Shown here: positions 10,825-21,813 of the stretch, one piece after another
Layout of the letters: each line of letters starts with the position of its first letter
Numbering within the stretch: the stretch's first letter is position 1
DNA from: Eutreptiella sp. 'Long Island Sound 2002'
Taxonomy: Eukaryota; Euglenozoa; Euglenophyceae; Eutreptiales; Eutreptiaceae
DNA length: 64,000 bases
NCBI GenBank assembly: GCA_964036045.1
Contig: OZ038381.1
Coordinates: 125,805,708 to 125,869,707, forward strand
Direction: 5' to 3'
Notes under the pieces: generated by a model
What the model saw: only the letters and a program-made list of their open reading frames with translations
The model's database searches: none
What the model was told of the DNA's origin: nothing
Program-made: the position numbers and the translations under genes

Positions 10825-12461
10825 CAGGGGTCCAGGCAAGCTTCTTCTTGCTCCCCTTCCGGCCATCGAACTTGCCCACCTGCAGCATTTTGTGCAGCGG
10901 CCCCGATAGTTCTGCATACATCTGGACATAGCCCGAATAGTAATTGCAGAACCCCATGAAGGATCGGAGTTCGTTGATGGTCTGGGACTTCTCCCAGTGG
11001 TTCGGGGACGCCAGCTTCCCAGGCATGGGACGGCGTTGCCTGTGACCAACCACGTGACCCGCGAACTCCACTTCCCTCACGAAGAGTGAGGCTTTGGTGG
11101 GCTTGCACACCATGTTGTGCTTGTCCAGCTCGCTGAGCACTCGGCGCGATCCTTCTCATGCGCCCGAGGAGCTCGTCCTCAGTCATGTCTTCCGTGCCGG
11201 ACCCGATGATGATGTCATCCACAAAGGGGTCGGCACAGTCCCGGACAAGACCGAGTAGGTCCTCCATCATGCACTGGAAAGCGGCGTTGCCAATCCACGC
11301 GCCCATAGGCACCAATTTCCACTGCATGGGCCCCAGGGGCGTCAACATCGCTGTGCAGGGCCTGGAGTCCGGGTGTAGCGGCATCTGGTGATAGCCGTGT
11401 TTCAGGTCTAACACCGTGAAGATCGCTTTTTTTGTTGTTTTTGGAAGATGGCGTTGATCAGCGGAAGCGAGTACGAGTCGTGCTCTGTTTGCTCGTTTAA
11501 AACTCCTGTAATCAACCACCAACATCCACTCCCCCTTCTCCTTCTTAGGCACGATAAAGGCTGGGCTGACCCACTCACTGTCGGAGCGCTCGATCCAGCC
11601 CTGCTTAATAAACTCGGCCAACAACTTCTTCATGGCCTTGGCCCGATCGCCCTGAAGTTGGTACTCCTGATGACGACAGATCTTGGGGTTCAGCTTCAGC
11701 TTGATCCTCGCTGTGCCAAACCTCCCACGATCTGGAGGGTTTTTGTTGGCGACGCCACTAAATAGCCGCGGATAGGCATTTATCAGCCTCTCCTTCAGCT
11801 GGGCGACCTTCGGGTTCTCCTGGGCCTCTTCAGCCGCTTGCTTCGGTATCGATACAACCAACTGCACTGCGGTATAGGCCTCTTCCAGGTCCGAGTCAGA
11901 CTTCTCCTCGTCCGAGATGCCGTCTTCCTCGTCGTGGGGCATGCTTCCCACCGATAATCTTCGGAAATTTGCAGCATCAGCTAAGTTCTTGTCGCTACCG
12001 GCCCCCATTCTTAGAAAATCCCACGTCGGCGGGTCCAACCCAACCGGATAATCATATTGGTCCGCGATGTGATCCATGACCCTCGCCACGAACTCATCCT
12101 TCTGGTACTTGCCGGTGACCAACATCTTGTCATCCCACCAATGCGGAGATGTGACCATGGCCCGCCTCTTCTTGGCTGCCACACGGTCGTGCATCCCCAT
12201 CCGCATGTAGTTGACGATGTGTCTGATCTCGGCGTGAGACAGGACGTCAATGCCATCGATTGGCTGATCCGTCCTCTCTTTGGGCACAAACATGACCCGC
12301 ATGGGCACCGCCTCAACCCTACGGATGAATGCTTCATCACTTGTGGGCTGGACTTGCGCCCCATCCACCAGGAAAGCCTTGGTACCCCACGCTTGACCCG
12401 GGGAGGGCATTGATAAACCCTTGGCATCGATGAACAACTCCTCCTCTGGCCCGAATGACAT
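10824..12461 (-). pseudogene. Reverse transcriptase with N-terminal linker, copy A
   Basis: A 545-codon frame. The first ~250 residues are a conserved linker (SPHWWDDKMLVTGKYQKDEF), also present in copy B. RT motifs follow: ERLINAYPRLFSG, VSPAFIVPKKEKGEWMLVVD, FTVLDLKHGYHQMPLH and the catalytic PFVDDIIIG (FVDD in place of the commoner YVDD). Between VVDYR and FTVLDL the reading differs from copy B (RGLNEQTEHDSYSLP in B), consistent with paired frameshifts. After FVDD the frame drifts, and the true continuation (LSELDKHNMVCKPTKAS) is in the overlapping frame at 11140-10454. Confidence 0.9.
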
Positions 12462-12555
12462 CTCGTTCAGGGTGATGGAATCAAGCGTCGACTTGAGACC
12501 TTCCAGCGGACATTGGGTGGATTATATGCCGGTTATGACCAGGATCCCCTTCGCC

Positions 12556-13195
12556 CTATACGCGACGATCTTCTCCACCGTACGTCTGGTTTTTTCCAGG
12601 GAGCCATGCCAAAACATGGGCCCCCACTCGTTCAAACCAGGCTGAGTCTCCTTGATGCCAATGCCTCCTACACTTCCTCAAAAGTGGGGCATCCCGGGAA
12701 GCGAAGACGTCCGTCTCGGGCGCTTCCGCTCCCAGCGTCTGGATCATCCTGGCATACACCTGCGGCGCCATTCCATACTCCGTGAGCTGAGCAACGCGGT
12801 CTCCTCTGGACTTGGCACCCACCGCTTGCACCGCTTGGACAATCCGATCCTCTTCCTCAGCATTCAATTGGGATGATCCGCATGCATAGTCCATGGACAG
12901 CCATGTAAGGCATTCATTATCCTCCCGGACCAGCGTTGCACGATGGGGAAGGGCTCCAATGGTGTTTCCCACCATGAAGTCATACCCCATGATCATATCC
13001 AAATCTGTAATGTCGGCCACATAGAAGTTCCCGGATAGAGTGCTTCTCTTCGCCAAATCAGGGCGGTTCAAGCGCTCATGCTCCCAGAATTCCATACTGA
13101 TAGTGGCCTCATGGGTGCCGCCACCCATAATCTCTCCATTGGCCACCTTCAGGCGTACCGGTCTACGGCCCGGCTGCAGGGATTCCTCTTTGAAC
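12556..13195 (-). pseudogene. Protease C-terminal half and DAM-like linker, copy A
   Basis: Continuation of the protease/pol frame after the 495-bp insertion: RPVRLKVANGEIMGGGTH, then NFYVADITDLDMIMGYDFMV, which is the second half of a retropepsin. It leads into a linker with ETDVFASRDAPLL that matches the copy B segment discussed in the findings. The frame is lost near 12620 (GDSAWFERVG against GDSAWHRHWG in copy B). Confidence 0.8.
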
Positions 13196-13690
13196 GGTTC
13201 CTCTTTGAGCGGTACTCCAAGGCCACTGGTCCGAGCCCGGCCAGGCTGCATCGGGGACCATGGCAAACGTCACCCGGAGCCATGGAAGCAACGGGTGACA
13301 GGCGAGCCGGTACACAGTCCAGAAGGGGGTCACCTGCCAAGCAGAGCGGCCCCGCAACTCAAGCCACAAGGGTGAGGCGGTCGTACCGTAGACAAGCAGG
13401 AGCAATACCCCTTGTCGTGAGAGATACTCCACATGGCTGGGCAGCCCCCCAGAGCTGCCGCCCAAAGGAGGGGGCATGTGGCCCTACCCATGGACACATG
13501 TGGGGACACCCTCCCACCTCGGACACATGGACCGGGTGGCCTCGACAATGCCTTCCCAAGCACATGCGGGAGCGGCTCAAGAGGCACCTGACATAGGGCA
13601 GTGGGAGGGACAGGACGTCCCCTTGGTAAGACCTTCTTCCTGCAATGTCAAAGGAGGCATCCCGAGCTCCCGAAGATACCTACCTACCTA
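13196..13690 (+). mobile_element. Short dispersed repeat, copy 2, inserted in protease
   Basis: A 495-bp insertion that interrupts the protease coding sequence of copy A. Copy B (around 37850-37870) is the empty site. The target sequence cctcYttgaac appears on both sides (13185-13195 and 13691-13701), an 11-bp duplication. The insert ends in GATACCTACCTACCTAC next to the duplication, like the simple-repeat tail of a retroposed element. It is nearly the same sequence as 1138-1627. The first ~17 bp (ggttcctctttgagcgg) resemble the target itself, as if locally duplicated. No long ORF is supported. Confidence 0.88.
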
Positions 13691-14150
13691 CCTCCTTGAA
13701 CAACCCTCCTCGAACCAGGCTCACCTGGGCACCCGTATCCACCAAAGCATCCACCACCAACTCTTCTTCTCCGCACCGTATACGCACCTTCAAGTGCAAC
13801 TGCCGCTCGTCACCCTGCGGTGTATGGACGTCTCTCACGGCATGCAACTCTAGCACATCCTGGTGCATCAGGACTTCGAGGGTATGGTCACGGATGGTGT
13901 AGATCCTGGGCTGGTCCTGCCCGTCCACGGGGCTCTCCGTGGTCGCTCCTTCTTTCTTGCCACGTCCCTTGCCCACATACAATTTCCTTGGCAGGGCGCT
14001 TCAGGGGTTGGGATTGACGAAACTCAGTGGTTTTGGCTCTTCTGGAGCCTTCTTTGGCACCCGATGTGCCTTCGCTTTCTCTAGAATTCTACTGATTTTC
14101 GGAGGTGAGACCTCCGAGGTCCCACTCCCGTGGGGGCTCTTCTAGACGTG
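13691..14150 (-). pseudogene. Aspartic protease N-terminal half, copy A
   Basis: The frame at 13982-13680 contains the retropepsin active-site motif in VVDALVDTGAQVSLVRGGLF (DTGA). It is cut immediately afterwards by the short-repeat insertion, at the codons for LFKE; the second half resumes below 13195. The protease would process Gag and Pol polyproteins. The insertion alone would inactivate it. Confidence 0.88.
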
Positions 14151-14247
14151 ACCCGCTGCAATCCGCTCAGATTTTGTCCACCACGTTGCTGGGCTTTGAT
14201 TTCCTCCAACGTCCTCAACATGTCGTCAGCAACCTCCTCGATCGACT

Positions 14248-16911
14248 TCACGCGTCTGTCTGGGCCGGGTCCTCCGCCAAAGCCTTTTCTTCCGCCTTTC
14301 CCTTGGCCCTTTCCTTGGCCTTTTCCACCGTCTCCACCCTTTGCCTTCCAATCGGCAATTCGTTGGTCCTTGGGCCTCTTGTCAGATGGGCGGCAAAGTA
14401 GGTCTTCTTGTCTTCCTCATATACCTTGCAATGCCGGTGGTCATGTGCATGGTTGTTCCCCTTGCCGTAGCAGACCCAGCAACCGTCGTGCTGTGATCTG
14501 TACTCGCGGAACGAGAGCGGTGGGTTCCCGGTCCTCCGCGGGTCCTTGAGTCCAGGGGGTTCCACCTGCACCTGTCCTGCCCATGATCCTTCATATTGTG
14601 TGGTACGAACGCGAAGAAGTGGGCTTCTTCCTGATCTTCTGGGGTGGTCGCGATCAAGAGTTTTTGGCCGCTTGCACTCCCTTCCTCCGCGGTGCCGACC
14701 GTGTCCTCCTTGACTTCTCGGTGTTGGCGATCTTCCCGACAGCCTTGATGTCCATGGCCCTGTCGATCCTGCACGTGGGCCTCGTTCTTGGCGTTGAGCT
14801 TCAGCTCCACCGTGATGTACTTCACGATCTCGCCCAGGCTCATGCGGGCGAAGATGACCTGCATCTTCAGCGGCTCTCCGCGCCTCCACTCCGCGTTGTT
14901 GGGGCGCATCAGCCTTTGCCCCATGGTGTCGCCGAATACCTCCACGTAGACGGCGTTCTTCAAGCCCAACATTCAGCTGGGCTCGCCGAGGTTTCGCCGG
15001 TAGAACTCCATTATTCTGGCGTGGGTGTCCTCTGATGCCATGATCCGTACGGCCATCGACGCTTCCTTGCTCTCTTCTTTTCCTCGTCCTCCACTCTCCC
15101 CTTCCAGTGGCCGGGGAGGACGACCTTGAGCAAGTGTCGGATCTCACTGGACTCGTCCCAGTCCTCCACCAGCTTGAGGCTTCTTCGGTACTTGCGGATG
15201 TACCGATTCCACTCCCGGACCCTCAACACCCCGCGCTCCAGCAGCAGCGGAATGGACCATAAATCCTCCAACTTCTGGTTGGGGCCATCCGCTCGCTCCT
15301 CGTCCTCCAGCCACTGGAGGCAGGCCTGCTCCGTCTGGATCAATCCCTCGCGGATCTGATCCCTGAGCTCCTCCTTCAGGTCCTGCGCCAGCCTGTGTGG
15401 GAATGTCCGGCATGCCCACTTGTCCCTTGGCGCTCCTTTCATCTCGCCGACAACCTCTTCGCCGAAGTCCTCCCAATCCAGGATGAAGTCATCCAGGTTG
15501 GAGGGGTTGCCATCGTAGTAGGGGATTTTGATTCCCCTGACGTCTTCAATCCTGATGGCGTCTCCAACGTCCGCAGCCACCACTCCACCGAGACGGATAC
15601 CACCTGTGGCCGGGGGGTGTGAGTACACTCCTCGTACATCCCTCTCCTCCATGGAGTGCGGTCCAGTTGGGCCTGAACCCATGGGGTTTGGGATGCGGGA
15701 AGGACTTGCTCCACCGGCTGTCCATATCCCCGTATTGGGGTCCTTCACCCACAGGTTTCCGCCTGGATGGCCTCGACCATGTCCGTCGGCTCTTCCCATG
15801 GTTCGCCCCTGCATGGTCTGGATCTCCTCTTCCGCATAAGCTGCATGGGCAGTCGTAGCGATTTGTTGATCCTGGGCGGCATGGGACATCTGTACCGTCA
15901 GGCTCCTCAGATCCGTGGTTGCGTGCTCTTCCCGCATGGACCCAGCCGGTGCCGTATGCTCCGTGAGTATTATGGATTCGCTGAACATGGGAACAAACGG
16001 CAGCGTACCCGGGTCAACACGCGGAGGCGCGTAAGGTGCCTCTGCAGGGCCGCCCATGGGGTTCTGCACGGTGCTCCTGGGGGTCTTAACCCGCTCCAAC
16101 AGCTCTGCCGTTGCCCGCATTACCGGGAGCTCCGGACCCGAGGCGAGGGGTTGTAACTCCTCTAGCCTTTTCAGGCGTCCCGACATATCCTCCACCAGGT
16201 GGAGGAGGCTGTCAACCACTCGCTGCTGCTTCTGCAGGGCCATCTCCAGCTTCTCCCGGTACCGGTCCTGCTCCGCTCGCAGCTCCGCCATGTCTCTCTC
16301 CGCTTCCGACTGGTCATCCAGGATCCCTGCGATGTCCTCCTCTAGGCCGTCTTTCTGGTTGTCGAAGCGGTCGAGGTGCTGCACGATGGCGTCCATCCCC
16401 ATCTTTGGGCACTTGCTGATGAGGAAGGATACGTGCTCGCAGTAGCACTCAACGTGCTTTCAACCTGATCCGGCGCATCCGACGGTTCTCGGTGTCTCGG
16501 ACTCCTCTGCCATGGGTGTGTCGCCCATGCTATCCCGATTTGGCTGCGTGTGCGGGGCCACTGGCGCCGTCTGGCTCTGGTAAGCCTCTCTAACGCCTCG
16601 GTGTCATGCTCCAGGCTGGGTTCCGGGGCCATGTGCGCCCTTGTGGGCGGTCTGGCCATCTTCTCTGACTCCGAACAGAAAGTGGTCGAATAGCCATCGG
16701 AATGCCCCTCAGAATCTGCAGCTGACAACAGCCTGACCGGGCTGGGATCCGTCTCCATCGCCCTGGCTTCCGCTGTGGGTTTTGGGGACCCGCGCTTCCG
16801 GTAACGCCGGGCTCTGCCGTTGCTGCCAGTCTCCTCCAACTCCTCCACAGCGGAGCGGAGATTGCAAGCCTTGCGGCATTTCCTTTCACACATGGAGGCC
16901 AGGTCCTCCAT
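14248..16911 (-). pseudogene. Gag, copy A (frameshifted)
   Basis: Starts at MEDLASMCERKCRKACNLRSA (16911), homologous to the copy B start at 41101. The signal then moves to the 16402-15011 frame: a long coiled-coil N-terminus (DGLEEDIAGILDDQSEAERD), a low-complexity middle, and a capsid-like domain (YDGNPSNLDDFILDWEDF, later REWNRYIRKYRRSLKLVEDW). It continues in other frames (MLGLKNAVYVEVFGDTMGQR from 14972) and ends in a zinc knuckle, CWVCYGKGNNHAHDHRHC, with spacing CX2CX8HX4C, longer than the usual CX2CX4HX4C. At least three frame changes show decay. Confidence 0.9.
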
Positions 16912-17076
16912 GTCTAGCCCATGTCCTGCAAGGGCTCTCCGTCCTCAGCATCTTCGCTCTTCTCGGGCTTCCAAGTCCGGCGTCCACTCCACAGACTCCA
17001 TGATCTGCACCCGAGCGTCCTCGGGCAGGGCTCATGAGGGCCCAAGTCCCCGGTGCGGCGTTAGGGGGCAGGTAAT

Positions 17077-17088
17077 CCTCTGCTACCA
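17077..17088 (-). promoter_or_regulatory. Primer-binding site, copy A
   Basis: On the minus strand TGGTAGCAGAGG immediately follows the CA that ends the 5' LTR. It is complementary to a tRNA 3' end CCTCTGCTACCA, the sequence known for animal-type initiator tRNA(Met); land-plant initiator ends in CTCTGATACCA. The same 12 bases occur at the same place in copy B (41253-41264). Confidence 0.85.
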
Positions 17089-20000
17089 TGAAGAAAGTCC
17101 CTACCAGGACCGGTCCCTGCTGTACCCCTTCCACCATTTCCTGTCACTCCTATGGTCTTGCTTCTCACCAAGTTCTGCATGATTTTGCCTTATCCTGCAC
17201 AATTTCCCACAAAAAATAGTAAAATATGGCTCCTTCACACAAATCCTGATCCCTTGCAATAACCAACTCCCAAGTACAATAGCTCCAATCGAATGATCCA
17301 CACTGAGGGCTTCCAAGAGTGTTTGAAGTCCGGCGTTGACACTCAACAGCTCCTTTCAACGCGCCGGTCGTCTCACGGTGCACACGGAGACACGGGCGTT
17401 GGGCATGTACATAGAATTGCACCAATAGAATAATGGAAAAAGAAGCCCTGAAATTGGCTTATGAACACAAATCAAGCAAAATTGGGGAAAGATGGAAACA
17501 TACACAATCACAGCCATAGACCACTCATTCCCTTGACTCAGGACCTTCCCTTGACTCGCCAACATGATGCCCTGAACCAAGTCCAAAAAGATGGCTAAAT
17601 GCATTGTGTCAAAAGTCACTACACAAACCCCAGAAATGTGTTCACTCTCAAGCCTCCAAATCCTAGCCAAAAAGGAGTGGTGTCGTGTCATGGCCTAGAG
17701 TGGCACTCAGGACTATGCCCCCCCCTGACATGACCCTGGTTGGACTTGGAGTTGATTGGCCCTGGAGAATTACCCCATGAAGATGACCTCACAACATAGC
17801 AAACTTAGGCAAATCACCATAGTGCCCAAAGTTCAATTATATACTCAAAAATGCATACAGCAAGTATTCAAATGCTCCATGCATGTGTCAGACCGGAACA
17901 GTAAATACAAGGGTGATATAGATCAAACGTCCACGCCCAAGAACATCCAAACATTGGCTCCCAAACCCCTCCGGACATAAACATGCCATGCTTCAAAAGT
18001 CAACTCACGAACTTCAGACCTAATTTTGTGAGGCCTCGTGTGCCAGGCCAAAGTGACCACGTGATCCGGCATATGGTGAGATGCAACACCAAAGCATCTG
18101 CCAACATATAAGCAACATACCTAAGTTCACGAATCTCTAGGCACTTTACTGTTAGCCGACCAGTTGAGCACATAAAATACAAAAATGAGCATAAAATGAG
18201 GTCAAAAACATGCAAATGTTGCTAAATTCAAAATAATCACAATAGTATATGACTTCGCTCACCCATGGTTTCAACATATGGTTCGAAACACAATTGCTTG
18301 GGACCATTTGCCAACAATCCCCCTACTTGGATCCCCACATGGACGCATAGGGACACCTTCGAACCTCCTCACGATACGCATCATGAAAATGGGAAAATTG
18401 ATAGTGGCGCTTGTGGGTCGCGCTGTAAGCCCTCCCACATGCACTATATGTGCGGTAGACTTACTTCAGCGCTATGGAGCTCCACATTGCGACATGGGCG
18501 AAGTCCTTGCCACGTATGACTCCACATATCTTCCTACAAACAGAGATATATAATATGGGCGTGAGCATAGCGAAGCACATACCATCCATACAACACACAC
18601 CCTTAAAAATGGCTCCCACCATGGTATGCCATGCCCCTCCATGGACAGAACTTCACGTTAAAAATACGTAGGAACCAGAGGAAAGTTTCTATGCAACACC
18701 AACACCCATGCAGTACACTCCGAAGTCGCATTAAAATGTTCAGTTGCATGGTCCAAGAGTTATAAATCTCTTTCTACCCTCTTGACCGTCATCCCTTGCT
18801 ACGTCACAGGCGTTTGACGCTTTACCAATTAAGTTGAGACCAATGCGATTCCAGCCCATATCTCAAAATTGATATACCTCGCAGTGAGCCGGAGACATGA
18901 TCTTTCAAAGTGGCCTCACGAATCAATTTTGTTTCGCCTATATCTCCAAGAAAAATGAAGGAGACAACAAAAAGAAGGTTGATTCGTGATCGGGGAAGGA
19001 TGTAGGACCACTCGAAATGCATCATATCAAGTACGGCGACCTGGAAGTCGAGAATTCCGATTCTGAATGTCTGAAAAAATCAGATTAGTTTTGTGAGTGT
19101 ATAACATGAAAATTGCGGAAGCAACGAACCCTTTTCTGATGAGAATTGACCCTTCATCAGGGTTTCTGCTAAAATATCTGGAAATAAGAGGTAAAATCGC
19201 GAGCCAACTGTAAGGCATTCGGCGGAGGTAACCCAAAACTCTTGCGATTTCTCCAAAACCCGTTCTACTTGTTTTTTCGAACTCTTGTAACCTCTTTTTC
19301 AAACTCTCAAAACCTTTGACGTTTCTTCCCCTTAGTGGTTGCTGCTTTTCCATGCTTGTTCTGCACTCCGTGGATCCTACTTGTTCTGCACTCCTTGTAT
19401 TTTGCGCTTTGCATGCACTGATCTACAAATCCCGCACGCAAACCGTGCACCTTCATAAGCACCAAGCAGTTTTGATCTCCATTGTCGTTGTTCAGCGCGG
19501 AGTCCCTTGCTTGCCTGAGCGGTCACTGCCGGCGCCACGAGCGCGGGCAGTTTGGGGACTTTGGCACCCCTCCATGCAACATATCTACAACAACCAAAAG
19601 AATGCCAAGCACAGAATGAATAATAAATAAACGACCACAAAATAACGTAACACAGAGCTTCTCTCTTTATTTCTCTGTTCTGATTCCACGCTGGCATTTG
19701 CGCGATGCGCAATGCGCGATGCGCAACACGCGATCGCGGTAGGGCTCCCGCAGCCCTGTCCTAGTTGCCCCTGCTGCCCATTACACCAACTGACAGTCGC
19801 TGATACATTGACAATCAGAACGGATAGCTGAAAAATTACGGAAACATTATGATAAAAAAACCCTGTTGATTCCTGATATTTTGGTATATAAATCTCAGCC
19901 GGCGGCGCCTCGGTATTGAATATGGCTGCTCATAGCATAAATCTCAGCCGGCGGCGCCTCGGTATTGAATATAGCTGCTCATAGCTGGAATGGCCAAGCC

Positions 20001-20130
20001 TATCACACTATCACATCAGGTTAGGTCAGGTGGATGAGAGAGCATGATATCAGCCAATGGCGGCTTGCCGGCACACAGATACACACCTTAAGTGACCCAA
20101 AGATGGCCACGGGGGTCCGAACCGGCTTCA
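17089..20130 (-). repeat. 5' LTR of gypsy copy A with nested insertion
   Basis: Begins on the minus strand with TGAAGCCGG at 20130 and ends in ...TTTCTTCA at 17089, next to the primer-binding site. It is 3042 bp long, or 2465 bp without the 577-bp insertion at 19209-19785. A 48-bp tandem duplication (aaatctcagccggcggc...) lies at about 19889-19984. It differs visibly from the copy B LTRs, so A and B are diverged subfamilies. Confidence 0.92.
19209..19785 (+). mobile_element. 577-bp LTR-like insertion (solo LTR or TRIM)
   Basis: Interrupts the 5' LTR of copy A; the 3' LTR near 7910 lacks it and reads gcgagccaac-taacagtcg across the site. The insert starts TGTAAGGC and ends CATTACA, giving TGTAA...TTACA inverted ends, and is flanked by a 5-bp direct repeat CCAAC (19204-19208 and 19786-19790). 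These are the hallmarks of an LTR. Near its right end are T-rich and GCGATGCGCAA repeats. No coding capacity is seen, and no related internal region occurs nearby. Confidence 0.8.
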
Positions 20131-20746
20131 CCACATGCCGGGCACTTCGGGTGCGCAGGTCTCCTCCCTTCTGGGACTATCCTCTGCGCGGGTTCCTTTT
20201 TTGGATCGCACGAACTAGCGCGTCACCTCGCTGCGGCGAAGGACGCCTTCTTGATGATGACGAAGCGCTCCACGTACGGGGTGGACAAGGCAGAAGAACT
20301 TCTAGCAAAAGGGCAAACCGCCACGTGCACTGTGGACGACACCAGGGGGCCATAGTGGTCTTCAAGAACCCAAGGGTGGGTCACAACCCGCCCCGCGTAG
20401 TGCCAATGCTCACGAACGTCCACTTCCCACAAGTGCATCGCCGCAGCGGGAATGGGTGTGGATCCATTGCAACCCAGGCATGACTCACGATGTTTGTTGT
20501 AGGTGCGGCAAGTGGTACCATGTGGGCTGCTTTGTCGTGGCACATGGGCTGACTAAGGTGGTAGAGGCGGATGTGGAGGAGGAGAGCAGAGAGGGCGAGG
20601 AGGATGGAAGCAGGAGGGGGGAGAGTGAGGATGACACGGAGGAGGAGAGTGACAAGGAGGGGGCGGAGGATGAGGAGGAAGATAGTGAGGAGGATGAGGG
20701 AAGTGACGGAGAAGAAGACGAGGACATGGAGGATGACGAAGATTAG
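20131..20746 (+). pseudogene. Cys/His zinc-finger-like and acidic-tail fragment
   Basis: Immediately outside the LTR. One frame (to 20355) reads SFFGSHELARHLAAAKDAF and ends at a stop. Another frame (20430-20746) reads CNPGMTHDVCCRCGKWYHVG followed by CF, a C-X2-C...H-X2-C pattern reminiscent of a PHD-type zinc finger, then about 65 residues almost entirely Glu/Asp/Ser/Gly. The acidic tract ends at a TAG. Fragments in different frames suggest a broken chromatin-type gene or exons. A BAH-PHD ancestry was considered but not demonstrated. Confidence 0.35.
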
Positions 20747-21240
20747 GAAGGAGAGGGTGGTGGAGGGCGGGCGTGGTGGAATCGTGGACTTCATGGCTGC
20801 CAAGCTTCTGCCATCCCTACCCATGGGACCAGTGTGAACCCTGGGGCACAACTGATTAGGCTGGATACCCCAATTTTGAGGACGTGACCACCCAGAAGTG
20901 CGCGTGTGTGCAAAAGTGAAGTGCTCAGCGTGCTACGTGATTCCCGGGTGCTGGAAATCGGCTTCTCAGTCTGCCTCTAGAACGCCGTGCTGCGCGTTTT
21001 GCGCGTTCTGCGCGTTATGCGTGTGTTTTTTGCGTTATGCACGTGCTACGCTTGCTGGTGTAATGAAACAACACGCGCAGCACGTATTGTGCCAGGCAGA
21101 GCGCTTCCGGACATAAGCGTCCCCTCTGTAGGCAATGGGATATGCAGTCACGTTGGCGAGGAACATCTCATCCTCTCGGCGATCCTTGCTGCCAACCTTC
21201 CTGCCGTACACCGAGGCAGTGTACCGGCAGGCTGTGAGGA
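20747..21240. other. No gene recognised
   Basis: Contains a run of GCGTTnTGCGCGTT-like short repeats near 20990-21040. Open frames here have no recognisable domain. It leads into the plus-strand gypsy-type pol region. Confidence 0.35.
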
Positions 21241-21813
21241 AATGTGTGGCACGGCCCCAGAAGCGGAAACAAAAAGGCAAAACAAACGGCATCTACGTGG
21301 GAGGCATCAAAAGGCACAACACCCGCACTCCACAAAATTGAACAATCACATACATGTCTGCCGTTTGATCTGGACCAAGATGAACGCGTTGTGCTTCAGC
21401 CCGGCTGCGTTCCCCCAACTGCCCAAGTGGCCCCCCTTGGCACGCCACTGCTTGTGGCTGTCCGATCTCATGGGTACAAGGGGATGTGTCCGATTGGGAC
21501 CATGAGGTGGACAGGCGTATCCTTTGCCCACAGTTGTTGAAGGGCTACACCTTCAGTGACGATGCAGAAGAGTTTGCGGATAAGAATCTCTTTTCCCCGA
21601 ACGACCGGTGGGCTGTGTGCCTTTCATCAGGTGGTAGAGGTCAGCGACCGATTGCAGGGGGAGGAGATTGATCCGCGGCGGAGGAACATCCACGACCGCT
21701 ATGAAGAGACTTCTTATCGGGGGACAATATGGCCAGAGCAACCAACCAGGGGGCCATTTGGAGAAGTCTGTCTCTCTCTGCGACCGGGGTACTGCGTACG
21801 CCACTGCTAACCT

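Larger units (their letters stand above)
6047..20130 (-). mobile_element. Ty3/gypsy chromovirus, copy A (about 14 kb)
   Basis: Read on the minus strand: 5' LTR (20130-17089), primer-binding site, gag, protease, linker, reverse transcriptase, RNase H, integrase, chromodomain remnant, polypurine tract, 3' LTR (8206-6047). Copy B (30501-43620) has the same layout and serves as internal reference. Copy A has frameshifts in gag, protease/linker and RT, a stop before the chromodomain, a 495-bp insertion in the protease and a 577-bp insertion in its 5' LTR. The outer ~290 bp of its 3' LTR is missing. It is a degenerate, non-autonomous copy. Confidence 0.93.

Noticed and set aside
20485-20727. Poly-serine minus-strand ORF
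   Set aside because: Antisense of the Glu/Asp-rich tract.
20131-20746. BAH domain
   Set aside because: The segment before the Cys/His cluster did not show convincing BAH signatures, and frames change.
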